DNA of 64,000 nucleotides from Aliikangiella sp. G2MR2-5. GTDB taxonomy: Bacteria; Pseudomonadota; Gammaproteobacteria; Enterobacterales; Kangiellaceae. This document shows positions 56,701 to 64,000 of this stretch, in pieces (the first letter of the stretch is position 1; each line of letters opens with the position of its first letter). Below the pieces are notes generated by a model, which saw only the letters and a program-made list of their open reading frames with translations, searched no databases and was not told the origin of the DNA. Position numbers and translations under genes: made by a program. The DNA lies in NCBI RefSeq assembly GCF_015687155.1, contig NZ_JADPQF010000001.1:248001-312000 (forward strand), read 5' to 3'.

Positions 56701-58002
56701 ACTAGAGAGGGAAGTGCAATTGCTAGAATTGGCAAAAATGAAACGATTGAAGTTGAAGCCTCAAATGTCAACTTGCCGATTCCCCTGAATTTTTCGGAAA
56801 AGCAAACAGTTAACTCTACTCAAGAAATTATTGAAGAAGATAGTAAAACCACTCTGGAAAGTTGGGAATTAATTGAGAATTGGCCAAGCGTTGATTTGCT
56901 ATGCGCCAGTTGTGCAATTGATAACAAGTTATTAGGTGATTTGAAGTTTAAATTAAGGAATCAAGATGGGCTACTTTCGTTAAGAGGAAGTGCCATAGCT
57001 CCTAATCAGCATAATCTTCTGCTTTCTTTACTATGGAAGCAAAACCTTGGCGTTCTTTCAGATTCTGAAAACGCTGCCCAAAGAGAGTCAAATACAATTG
57101 CCGAGTTACAGATATCTAGTACTAATGTTGGTGCTTTGATGAAAGCCTGGAATTATCCGGTAGGTATTGAGGAAAGCAATGGCGCTCTTGTCGCAAACGT
57201 AGAGTGGGGGGATTTTCCTTGGAAATTCCAGCCAAAACTTCTGAAAGGCGGAGCTTCCTTTCATTTTGGAAAAGGGTATTTGAGCGACGTTAGTGACGCT
57301 AAGGCGAGAATCTTTTCATTATTTAACTTACAATCTCTTTCTAGAAGGTTACGTCTAGATTTCAAAGATGTATACAAGAAAGGTTTTTTCTATGAAAAGT
57401 TAACAGGTGATATTTCTCTGGATGAGGGGGTTATTTCTACAGATAATGTTTTTGTCGATGGAAGTGCTGCCAAAGTTAGTCTAAGCGGACATGTCGATTT
57501 AAATAAAGATATCATTGAGCAGAATGCACTGGTTATACCTCAACTTACCTCAAGCCTTCCTGTACTGGTTGGTTGGGCGGTTGAGCCAACCACTGGATTA
57601 CTTGTTTATTTAGTTAACAAGATTATGGAACCTGCGATAGATGTTGTGACTCAAATTGAGTATCGAATTCATGGAAATTTAGGTGATATTAATGTCGATG
57701 AGGTCAAAAAAGTATCATCAAAAGTTAAATATGAAGTTGAAGAGGATGACACTGATACTGATGAAACGAAATCTACCAACGAGGATTCGTCAGAAGACCT
57801 TTCAACACAAGAGCCTGCAGCAAGTGAAACTGACAACAAGAACAAAAGCAAAGTAACATCAGAGACAGAGGTAGACCGCAGCTTGAAGCAAGAACTTTCT
57901 GCAAATCAGGATGAAGTTATTGAGCAAGAGCTGAAAAGTAGACAGTCTGCGGATAGCTCCGTTAGTCAGGAAGAACAAATTGATGATGAAAAGCAAGAGT
58001 GA
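53707..58002 (+). CDS. yhdP: AsmA-like phospholipid transport protein YhdP
   Basis: YhdP is one of the large AsmA-like bridge proteins that move phospholipid to the outer membrane in E. coli. The 1431-residue product has a basic N-terminus, one membrane helix (LWLLLASLIIITAIVFTLLR, about 20-39) and a very long beta-rich periplasmic region. A glutamate-rich tail (about 1335-1431) appears disordered and is longer than in E. coli YhdP. It starts at GTG 53707, and its end overlaps the amidase gene. Confidence 0.9.
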   Translation: MSKKRKSQPHSLLALIVNKLWLLLASLIIITAIVFTLLRVLLPHLNYFKQDIENWVENSYGINISFDQIEGEWAASGPVLSFNNIALQASGGQLNLVEVKQLSIYVDGISSILAGQLVTEDIHIDGASLSFILGRKLGVRLDTIEPKEQVEQYSTDLQNTSNQFLRSLFAQKKLTVTHSNLLLETLSGRQFAYDLDELSIRNYDQIHQLTGRLVDKTNGVIKLVAEIYGNPSSDDSYTNLYMEGKNIDIAKLPVLLENPRLKPEKGLLSWRLWTEWRNNRWQQALGDMEIAELDWHDEITGKNDTNTSQSILKLEKISNRFSWDFLSDNNGIFKLYDLNLRKNESEITSLPEAYLLFEQKESLVTWDFVLQKLQVDDLTGYLDLLIGETVKSQKRISSGISMQLSQFGIRLHRKNHRWESPALVANFSDLSYEKIMGIPVVKGFSGELSFINDIGSARLYGSNVSLDFDKLFRKPIQVDDIDLRFNWSGDNERRLNLNVEYLKAKNSDLAIKASARFFFQDGKPVLSLFSELNDLNAASKSLYLPVGIMSNGLVEYLDRSVKTGTLPYVKAVVHGPLESFPFDNTDGVFSIFGQLDNARFEYLPEWPAVENLNAELLFEGNGMDLKALAAQAGGNTVNTARAVIKDFSEENTPFELFVDATVKDNLGVDYLSETPIKDVVEGLGTIDFQGRAKAKIDMSFGLEDPSNLVIDGSIKLSKGESAIKVDALIVDNIDGSVDFNEKGIKPSILKARLAGEPLKVQVSQKVIEGDKEEKIVNIRADGRLNSQLLASYAGERIGAYIRGSSDLDIQINAGSGQNKGALVEVKSSLNGLAFDFPGIFAKGKEETSPIKLVVESKAEKSIAHLNWSRLKGKWSLPELKNRLQAVQSETSEPLGKQSKSPKGGVFYFGLDKKLPQSMPEGIVVEGKLNEIIFSEWKEFLDGVYQPDARSKTLNVSQQEPRFALNVSANQLKFEFMTLNEVELALHQPQSSQWVVGVHTREGSAIARIGKNETIEVEASNVNLPIPLNFSEKQTVNSTQEIIEEDSKTTLESWELIENWPSVDLLCASCAIDNKLLGDLKFKLRNQDGLLSLRGSAIAPNQHNLLLSLLWKQNLGVLSDSENAAQRESNTIAELQISSTNVGALMKAWNYPVGIEESNGALVANVEWGDFPWKFQPKLLKGGASFHFGKGYLSDVSDAKARIFSLFNLQSLSRRLRLDFKDVYKKGFFYEKLTGDISLDEGVISTDNVFVDGSAAKVSLSGHVDLNKDIIEQNALVIPQLTSSLPVLVGWAVEPTTGLLVYLVNKIMEPAIDVVTQIEYRIHGNLGDINVDEVKKVSSKVKYEVEEDDTDTDETKSTNEDSSEDLSTQEPAASETDNKNKSKVTSETEVDRSLKQELSANQDEVIEQELKSRQSADSSVSQEEQIDDEKQE

Positions 58003-58834
58003 GTCTGCAGATAAGAGCTTTCGTATTGCTAGTATACAGATGGTTTCTACCACTTCTGTAGAGGCTAATCTTAAAACCGCAAAAAAGCTAATAAAGACGG
58101 CAATAGGTCATGGGGCTGAGATGGTCGTTCTTCCTGAATATTTTGCCATTTTCGCAAAGGACTCTGCACAGAGAGAGAGAGCGGTTGAAGTGCATACCAA
58201 AGGAAGGGTATACCGGTTTTTAAGCAACCAGGCGAAAGAAAATAAAATATGGATTATCGGAGGGAGTCACCCGGTAGTGACAAATTCGCAATCATTTGAA
58301 ACGAAACCTTTTGGTCGCTGCTATATTTTTAATCCTGACGGTCGGTATGTTTGCCATTACGACAAAATTCATCTGTTCGATGTTCAGGTGGAAGATAGTC
58401 ACAAGCGCTATGTGGAATCTGAATATACAGCTCAGGGAAATGAAGTCTGCTGTTTTGACTCTCCATGGGGTAAGATAGGTGTCGCTATCTGTTATGATAT
58501 TCGTTTTCCTGAATTATTTAGAAAGTTATCGGAAAAAGGAGTGAGGATCTTCATTGTTCCAGCTGCTTTTACTAAAGTAACAGGGCAGGCCCACTGGTTT
58601 CCTTTGCTGAAAGCAAGGGCTATTGAAAACCTTTGCTATACTGTCGCCGCTGCTCAAGGGGGACTACATGAAAATGGTCGAGAAACTTTCGGTCATTCCT
58701 GTATTATCTCTCCATGGGGGGCTATTGTGGCAGATAAGGAACAGGGAGATGGCGTTGTCGTTGCAGATCTTGATCTTACTCATTTGCAGCAGTTGAGACA
58801 CGATTTTCCCGCACTTACTCATAGAAGGTTATAA
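57983..58834 (+). CDS. Nitrilase-superfamily amidohydrolase (Nit1-like)
   Basis: The 283-residue product has the nitrilase catalytic triad in order: E52 in VLPEYF, K128 in YDKIHLFDV and C170 in AICYDIRFPELFR. The family includes deaminated glutathione amidase, whose motif pattern fits here; the true substrate is not shown. The start overlaps yhdP by 20 bases. Three adjacent start codons (TTG 57980, ATG 57983, ATG 57986) are possible. Confidence 0.9.
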   Translation: MMKSKSESADKSFRIASIQMVSTTSVEANLKTAKKLIKTAIGHGAEMVVLPEYFAIFAKDSAQRERAVEVHTKGRVYRFLSNQAKENKIWIIGGSHPVVTNSQSFETKPFGRCYIFNPDGRYVCHYDKIHLFDVQVEDSHKRYVESEYTAQGNEVCCFDSPWGKIGVAICYDIRFPELFRKLSEKGVRIFIVPAAFTKVTGQAHWFPLLKARAIENLCYTVAAAQGGLHENGRETFGHSCIISPWGAIVADKEQGDGVVVADLDLTHLQQLRHDFPALTHRRL

Positions 58835-58861
58835 TTAGAATACTATTTACGGCGTTAGCTT

Positions 58862-58877
58862 ACATTTATTGAAATGT
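58862..58877. other. Small hairpin in the tldD leader
   Basis: ACATTT-attg-AAATGT is a perfect 6-bp stem, flanked by a wider GTTAGC (58854-58859) and GCTAAC (58885-58890) pair, so a nested structure can form in the 95-base gap before tldD. There is no T run. The function is unknown. Confidence 0.35.
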
Positions 58878-58929
58878 GGAAAGTCGCTAACCGGAAAATC
58901 AACCATACTACATATCAGAAGACATAATT

Positions 58930-60366
58930 ATGAACGACCAGATGCAACAGGTTGAAAATATCTTTCTTGCGCCAGCGGGAGTGGCTCGAGCAGACCTTGA
59001 GAAAATATTGGAGTCAATATTGACTCATGAAGTTGATTTTGCCGAGATGTATTTTCAATCTAGTCGCCATGAGTCCTGGGTATTAGAAGCCGGTATTGTA
59101 AAAGATGCGAGCTTTAGTGCAGATAAGGGGGTAGGAGTCAGAGCTCTTAGTGGAGAAAGAACTGGATTTGCGTATTCTGAAGAAATATTGGTTCCTGCGC
59201 TAGAGCAGGCCGCCGTAGCTTCTCGAAGTATCGCCCGGCTCGGAGGGAATGGAAAAGTATCTTTGAAAGTTGGTAATCCGGTAAAACCTCTATACAGAGA
59301 TGACGATCCTTTGATGAGTCTCAATGAACAAGAAAAGCTTGAAATTCTCAACAAGCTGGATGCTTTCGCGCGCCAGCTCGACTCAAGAGTCAATGAAGTA
59401 ATCGCTTCAGTGTCGGGGGTTTTTGATACTATTCTAATTTGCGCAACTGATGGCACTTTCGTATCTGACATACGTCCATTGATACGGGCAAATGTTACCG
59501 TAATAATGAAGGATGGTAGTAAAACCGAAAAAGGTAGTGCTGGTTTGGGCGGTCGTGACAACTATCACATGTTGACAGATGATATATTAATGGAGCTTGC
59601 TAAAGACGCAGTTCACCAGGCGAAGGTAAACTTAATGGCGGTTGATGCACCTGCTGGAAACATGCCGGTTGTACTGGGAGCAGGTTGGCCCGGAGTGTTA
59701 TTACACGAAGCAATAGGACACGGTTTAGAAGGTGACTTCAATCGTAAAGGTGCGAGTGCATTTTCTGATAAGGTAGGACAAAGAGTCGCGTCATCTATTT
59801 GCACCATAGTTGATGATGGCACCATTGCAGGAAAGCGCGGATCCTTAACCATTGATGACGAGGGGACTCCTTCTCAAGTAACAACGCTGATTGAAAATGG
59901 CGTCTTGTTGGGATACATGCAGGATAAAAAGAATGCGCGCTTAATGAATGCGAAACCGACAGGAAATGGCCGAAGGGAGTCTTATTCTACTTTACCGTTA
60001 CCACGTATGACGAATACTTATATGTTAGCAGGAGAGTCGTCTCCTGAGGATATCATTGCATCTGTTAAAAAAGGAATATACGCACCTAACTTTGGTGGAG
60101 GGCAGGTTGACATTACATCCGGTAAGTTTGTTTTTACTACAAGCGAGGCCTATTTGATTGAGGATGGCAGAGTGACTACACCGGTCAAGGGGGCTACTTT
60201 AATAGGAAACGGACCTGATGTACTGACCAAAGTAAGCATGGTCGGTAATGATCTCGCATTAGACAAAGGGGTCGGCGTTTGTGGAAAGGAAGGACAAAGT
60301 GTTCCTGTGGGCGTTGGCCAGCCGACGTTAAAAGTTGATGAGTTGACTGTGGGTGGAACGAACTAA
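58930..60366 (+). CDS. tldD: Metalloprotease subunit TldD
   Basis: TldD forms with TldE (PmbA) a zinc protease that degrades unfolded peptides and matures small peptide antibiotics and antitoxins. The 478-residue protein carries the metal motif HEAIGH (H259, E260, H264), [14 protein letters not shown] and the conserved C-terminal [20 protein letters not shown]. The partner gene pmbA lies two genes downstream. Confidence 0.96.
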   Translation: MNDQMQQVENIFLAPAGVARADLEKILESILTHEVDFAEMYFQSSRHESWVLEAGIVKDASFSADKGVGVRALSGERTGFAYSEEILVPALEQAAVASRSIARLGGNGKVSLKVGNPVKPLYRDDDPLMSLNEQEKLEILNKLDAFARQLDSRVNEVIASVSGVFDTILICATDGTFVSDIRPLIRANVTVIMKDGSKTEKGSAGLGGRDNYHMLTDDILMELAKDAVHQAKVNLMAVDAPAGNMPVVLGAGWPGVLLHEAIGHGLEGDFNRKGASAFSDKVGQRVASSICTIVDDGTIAGKRGSLTIDDEGTPSQVTTLIENGVLLGYMQDKKNARLMNAKPTGNGRRESYSTLPLPRMTNTYMLAGESSPEDIIASVKKGIYAPNFGGGQVDITSGKFVFTTSEAYLIEDGRVTTPVKGATLIGNGPDVLTKVSMVGNDLALDKGVGVCGKEGQSVPVGVGQPTLKVDELTVGGTN

Positions 60367-60394
60367 CAAAATCTTATTTTAATTAGAGTGAAAA

Positions 60395-60925
60395 ATGACC
60401 AAAGATAATAAGGTAAATGAAATAGGAGAAGAGTTTTCAGCCGATGAGGACTTTATAAGTAAAACTCAGCTTAAGAAAGAAGCTAAAGCTTTGCAACAGT
60501 TCGCTCTAGAGCTCATTGAGTTACCCGATAAAAAGTTAAAACTATTACCTCTGAATGATGTGACTAAAACCGCAGTGAGAGATTTTCATCGTCAATCGGG
60601 TAATATTGCCAAAAAACGCCATTTAGCTTTTATCGGAAAATGTCTAAGGAATGATGATGCCGAACAAGCTAGAGTTTTTTTGTCCGAAGATAAGTTTGCC
60701 GAACTGAGAGGTGAGCCTTCTGGTGATTCAGTGAACTCTCAATGGCTTAACAAACTTATTTTGGAAGGCGATCCAGCTATTCAGCTAATACTGGATGAAT
60801 ACGACTCTCTTGACAGGCAAACCTTAAGGCAGCATGTAAGAAATATCAATAATGCTAAAGTCGATAATAAGAGGCAAGGTTTTACCGAGAAATTACGTCA
60901 GTATCTCTTTGAAAATGGAATCTAA
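60395..60925 (+). CDS. darP: Ribosome-associated protein DarP (YjgA)
   Basis: DarP/YjgA is a helical protein that binds late 50S precursors. The 176-residue product has the DUF615 features: SKTQLKKEAKALQQFALELI and IAKKRHLAFIGKCLRNDD. yjgA is beside pmbA in E. coli too. It lies between tldD and pmbA in one direction here. Confidence 0.93.
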   Translation: MTKDNKVNEIGEEFSADEDFISKTQLKKEAKALQQFALELIELPDKKLKLLPLNDVTKTAVRDFHRQSGNIAKKRHLAFIGKCLRNDDAEQARVFLSEDKFAELRGEPSGDSVNSQWLNKLILEGDPAIQLILDEYDSLDRQTLRQHVRNINNAKVDNKRQGFTEKLRQYLFENGI

Positions 60926-60940
60926 AAGTCTGGAGTTTTA

Positions 60941-62317
60941 ATGAAAAAGCAACCATTGTCAGTCACTGAGCATCCGGCAGATGAGCTGGATCTTGATGCC
61001 GAAATCGAGAAGTTTCAGGATACTGGTGAAAAACTGATCCAGCTCGCATTGAAAAAGGGAGCCAGTCAGGTTGAAGTTGGGGTTAGCAAAGATTTAGGCC
61101 TATCTGTTCAAGTTAGAAATCAACAAGTGGAAACACTAGAGTTTAATCGCGATAATAGCTTTGGATTAACTGTTTACTTTGGTCATAAAAAAGGAGTCGC
61201 TTCGACTAGCGACCTCTCTTTTGAGGCATTGAGTGAAACCGTAGAAGCCGCTTGTAACATTGCGCGATTTACCCAGGAAGACAAATGCTCAGGCCTTGCT
61301 GATAAAGAGCTGATGGCTACAGAGCCTAAAGATCTAAAACTAGACTGTCCAATGGGGGTTTCTGCTGAAAAAGCTAAAGCCCTGGCAAAAGAGTGTGAAG
61401 AATTTTCACTAGGCTATTCCGACAAAGTCAGTCAGAGTGAAGGTGCAACCTTTAATAGTCATCGAAACCTTCGTTACTATGCCAATTCCCATGGTTTTTC
61501 GGCATCAACCCCTTCTACCAGACATAGTTTGAGCAGTGTCGTAATAGCGAAAGACCAGCATGGAATGCAGAGAGACTATTGGTACTCCATTGCCAGAGAC
61601 TTCAATGATTTGGAGCTTCCCAAGACTGTAGGAGAAAAGGCTGCTAAAAGAGTTATTGCTCGATTAGGTGCTAAAAAAATAGCGACTCAAAAGGTTCCTG
61701 TGATATTTACACCCGATATTGCTAGAGGTCTTATAAACAGTTTTTGTTCAGCAATTAGAGGAGCAAGCTTATATCGACAGTCTAGTTTTTTGCTTGATTC
61801 CAAAGGAAAGCAGATCTTTCCAGACTTTGTTACGATGAAAGAAGAGCCTTTTAAGTTAAAGGGCCTTGCCAGTAGCTGGTTTGACAATGAGGGAGTCGCT
61901 ACTCGCGAGCAGAGTATTGTTAGCCAGGGGATTTTGCAAACATATCTACTGAATAGTTACAGTGCGAGAAGGCTAGGCCTGAAGCCAACGGGGCATGCCG
62001 GGGGGGTTCATAATTTGAGCCTGATTCCTGGTACGCTTAGCTATGAACAACTGATTAAAACGATGAATAAAGGGTTGATTGTTACTGAAGTCATGGGGCA
62101 TGGAGTGAATCTTGTTAACGGAGACTATTCACGAGGAGCTGCTGGATTCTGGGTTGAAGCAGGCGAAATACAGCACTTTGTTCAGGAAATAACGATAGCT
62201 GGAAACCTTAAAAGCATGTTCCAGGGGCTTCAAGCCGTTAGTAATGACTTGGATATGCGGAGTAGCATAACTACCGGTTCCTGGTTAGTTAATGAAATGA
62301 CGATCGCGGGCAATTAG
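60941..62317 (+). CDS. pmbA: Metalloprotease subunit PmbA (TldE)
   Basis: PmbA/TldE is the non-catalytic partner of TldD. The 458-residue product has the family ends VEVGVSKDLGLSVQVRNQQV and GLIVTEVMGHGVNLVNGDYS, with SRGAAGFWVEAGEI near the C-terminus. It lacks a HEXXXH motif, as expected. It starts 16 bases after darP and ends at a strong terminator. Confidence 0.96.
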   Translation: MKKQPLSVTEHPADELDLDAEIEKFQDTGEKLIQLALKKGASQVEVGVSKDLGLSVQVRNQQVETLEFNRDNSFGLTVYFGHKKGVASTSDLSFEALSETVEAACNIARFTQEDKCSGLADKELMATEPKDLKLDCPMGVSAEKAKALAKECEEFSLGYSDKVSQSEGATFNSHRNLRYYANSHGFSASTPSTRHSLSSVVIAKDQHGMQRDYWYSIARDFNDLELPKTVGEKAAKRVIARLGAKKIATQKVPVIFTPDIARGLINSFCSAIRGASLYRQSSFLLDSKGKQIFPDFVTMKEEPFKLKGLASSWFDNEGVATREQSIVSQGILQTYLLNSYSARRLGLKPTGHAGGVHNLSLIPGTLSYEQLIKTMNKGLIVTEVMGHGVNLVNGDYSRGAAGFWVEAGEIQHFVQEITIAGNLKSMFQGLQAVSNDLDMRSSITTGSWLVNEMTIAGN

Positions 62318-62376
62318 CCTAAATAAAGGAATAAGTAGTTTCACCAAGAATATTTCTTTAAATTTAAATACTTACC

Positions 62377-62408
62377 GGAAGCCAACAGAATAGTTGGCTT
62401 CCTTTTAT
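62377..62408 (+). terminator. Rho-independent terminator after pmbA
   Basis: GGAAGCCAAC and GTTGGCTTCC form a perfect 10-bp stem around AGAATA, followed by TTTTATT. It lies 60 bases past the pmbA stop. The rest of the 313-base gap (62318-62630) holds a 19-bp palindrome and no gene. Confidence 0.85.
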
Positions 62409-62425
62409 TATACACATTCCAATTT

Positions 62426-62444
62426 GTGAGTATATTTTACTCAC
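62426..62444. promoter_or_regulatory. Palindrome, candidate operator before the aminotransferase gene
   Basis: GTGAGTA-tattt-TACTCAC is a perfect inverted repeat with 7-bp arms and a 5-base spacer, typical in size for a dimeric repressor site. It lies 186 bases before the ATG of the following gene, so it could control that gene; this is inferred from symmetry alone. Confidence 0.45.
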
Positions 62445-62630
62445 TCATCGCTTTCCTCTTCGAAAGAACTATATTAGAATTAGTTAATATATCGACCTTT
62501 ATAGCTTATAAAGCAAGTTACCCAACAATTATCAGAACAATAAAGGATAAACTATAAATATAGTTGTCGAAAATTTTTAAGCCAAGATTATTTAGGCCCA
62601 GTTATTAGTCAATCAAAGAGTTTTATAATA

Positions 62631-64000
62631 ATGAATTTGCAACAGTACTTTCAGGCATTCAACAAGAATATTGTTGGTCACGATTTGCACCATGACGGTA
62701 AAAGAATAATTTATGCTGACTGGACTGCGAGTGGTCGGCTCTATGCTCCAATAGAAGAGTTTATCAGTTATAAAATAGGCCCCTTAGTTGCAAACACGCA
62801 TACTGAAGCGAGTTATACTGGATGCACTATGACCCGCCTTTATCACGAAGCTCAGATTAAAATTAAACAACATGTAAATGCTGACAAGAATGACGTCTTG
62901 ATATGTGCTGGTTCTGGAATGACTTCTGTTATTAATAAGTTTCAGCGAATTCTTGGTTTACGCGTTCCGGAAAAGTGGGCTGAGCGCTTTACAATTTCCG
63001 AATCTGAAAAGCCGGTCGTATTTATTACTCACATGGAGCACCATTCAAATCAAACTTCATGGAACGAATGTGCGGTAACCTTAGTTGTTGTTCCCGAAGA
63101 CGAAAGTGGTATGCCAGATATTGAAGCTCTGGAAAAACTGCTAGTAAAATATCAAGATCGACCAATGAAAATAGGCTCGTTCACTGCTTGTAGTAACGTA
63201 ACAGGAATCAAAACTGACTATCATTTGTTTGCTGAAATAATGCACCGTCATGGAGGCTATTGCTTTGTTGACTTTGCCGCATCAGCGCCCTATGTTGATA
63301 TCAACATGCATCCAGAAAATGAAGCTCAACGCCTTGATGCAGTGATGTTTTCTCCACACAAGTTTCTCGGGGGACCGGGGAGTTCTGGCGTCCTTGTGTT
63401 TAATAAGTGTCTATATAACAACAAAGTACCAGACAATCCAGGTGGTGGTACCGTAACATGGACCAATCCTTGGGGCGCGCATCGCTTTTTTGAAGACATT
63501 GAAGTAAGAGAAGATGGGGGCACTCCTGGATTTTTACAGACAATACGCACAGCGCTAGCCATTCAACTCAAAGAGAAAATGGGAACAGAAAATATTCACC
63601 AGCGAGAAAAAGAGCTGGTGAACCTGATGTGCCAAAAACTTTCTCAGATTCCACAGGTTAATATTTTACATGGCGGTAATAAAAATCGCCTTTGTGTGAT
63701 TTCTTTTTATGTACTAGAAATTCACTATAACTTGATGGTTAGAATATTGAGTGACCGCTTTGGTATTCAAACTCGTGGTGGCTGTTCCTGTGCTGGAACA
63801 TACGGCCATATATTACTCGGCGTTGACCAGGAAACCTCCTGCGCCATCACTGATATGATTGATCTCGGGGATCTATCGATGAAGCCAGGATGGGTGAGAA
63901 TATCATTGCATCCAACAACGACTAATGAAGACGCTGTTTATATATGTGACTCTATCAGAGCAGTTATCGAAAATGTTGACGAGTGGAAAAATGATTATCG
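62631..64000 (+). CDS. PLP-dependent class V aminotransferase-fold enzyme (partial)
   Basis: The frame is open from ATG 62631 to the window edge, so the C-terminus is missing; at least 456 residues are present. It has the class V features HMEHHSNQTSW, CSNVTGIKTDYH, the PLP lysine K244 in FSPHKFLGGPGSSGVLVF and a cysteine loop RGGCSCAGTYGH (C385, C387). The fold is that of cysteine desulfurases and related lyases. The exact reaction is not known. It is separated from pmbA by a terminator and a palindrome, so it is probably transcribed on its own. Confidence 0.88.
   Translation, partial: MNLQQYFQAFNKNIVGHDLHHDGKRIIYADWTASGRLYAPIEEFISYKIGPLVANTHTEASYTGCTMTRLYHEAQIKIKQHVNADKNDVLICAGSGMTSVINKFQRILGLRVPEKWAERFTISESEKPVVFITHMEHHSNQTSWNECAVTLVVVPEDESGMPDIEALEKLLVKYQDRPMKIGSFTACSNVTGIKTDYHLFAEIMHRHGGYCFVDFAASAPYVDINMHPENEAQRLDAVMFSPHKFLGGPGSSGVLVFNKCLYNNKVPDNPGGGTVTWTNPWGAHRFFEDIEVREDGGTPGFLQTIRTALAIQLKEKMGTENIHQREKELVNLMCQKLSQIPQVNILHGGNKNRLCVISFYVLEIHYNLMVRILSDRFGIQTRGGCSCAGTYGHILLGVDQETSCAITDMIDLGDLSMKPGWVRISLHPTTTNEDAVYICDSIRAVIENVDEWKNDY

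Noticed and set aside
1-64000. CRISPR arrays, tRNA or rRNA genes, insertion sequences or phage genes
   Set aside because: No regularly spaced repeats, RNA gene signatures, transposase or integrase frames, or attachment-site duplications were seen.

Overview
This window reads as chromosome of a polarly flagellated gammaproteobacterium with an AT-leaning genome. The evidence is the gene order (fliF-GHIJ, fliK-LMNOPQR, flhB-flhA-flhF-flhG-fliA, cheYZAB, motA/motB, parA/parP), the FlhF/FlhG pair, the lepA-lepB-rnc-era-recO-pdxJ-acpS operon and the mreCD-maf-rng-yhdP-tldD block. A marine Oceanospirillales/Kangiellaceae-like host is a guess from gene content and cannot be fixed from this sequence. 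No rRNA, tRNA, insertion sequence, prophage or CRISPR array was seen. Almost everything lies on the + strand; only mscS and an ompA-family gene are on the - strand.

Region 1 (1-4026) is the end of fliF followed by fliG, fliH, fliI and fliJ (switch and export apparatus). Region 2 (4299-13318) is a complete chemotaxis module: STAS protein, CheY, CheA, two CheWs, a soluble PAS-containing receptor ending in an xWxxF pentapeptide, CheR, CheD and CheB. It resembles the F7-type (Pseudomonas cluster II) system but sits inside the flagellar locus, between fliJ and the hsbA/hsbR/hptB-like regulators. Region 3 (13565-15963) is that HptB-HsbR-HsbA-like phosphorelay/partner-switch module. Region 4 (16055-28762) holds fliK to fliR, flhB, flhA, flhF, flhG and fliA, with sigma-54-type promoter matches before fliK and fliL. 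Region 5 (28836-37439) is the flagellum-linked chemotaxis operon cheY-cheZ-cheA-cheB-motA-motB-parA-parP. No separate small cheW follows parP, so the CheWs of region 2 may serve both systems.

Region 6 (37501-43045) holds mscS and an OmpA-family porin on the - strand, then a DUF3524-type glycosyltransferase (predicted tRNA-queuosine mannosyltransferase) and a membrane dCache chemoreceptor. Region 7 (43254-50057) is lepA (with a one-base frameshift in this sequence), lepB, a DUF4845 gene, rnc, era, recO, pdxJ and acpS. Region 8 (50178-62317) is mreC (apparently starting at an ATT codon), mreD, maf, rng, yhdP, a nitrilase-family amidase, tldD, yjgA/darP and pmbA, with no mreB in front. The window ends in a PLP-dependent class V aminotransferase-fold gene that runs off the right edge.

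The flagellar and chemotaxis genes form one functional unit. The sigma-54-like promoters and FliA would order expression, FlhF/FlhG would set pole and number, ParA/ParP would place the array, and two CheA/CheY/CheB sets would process signals. The right half is ordinary translation, envelope and cell-shape housekeeping.
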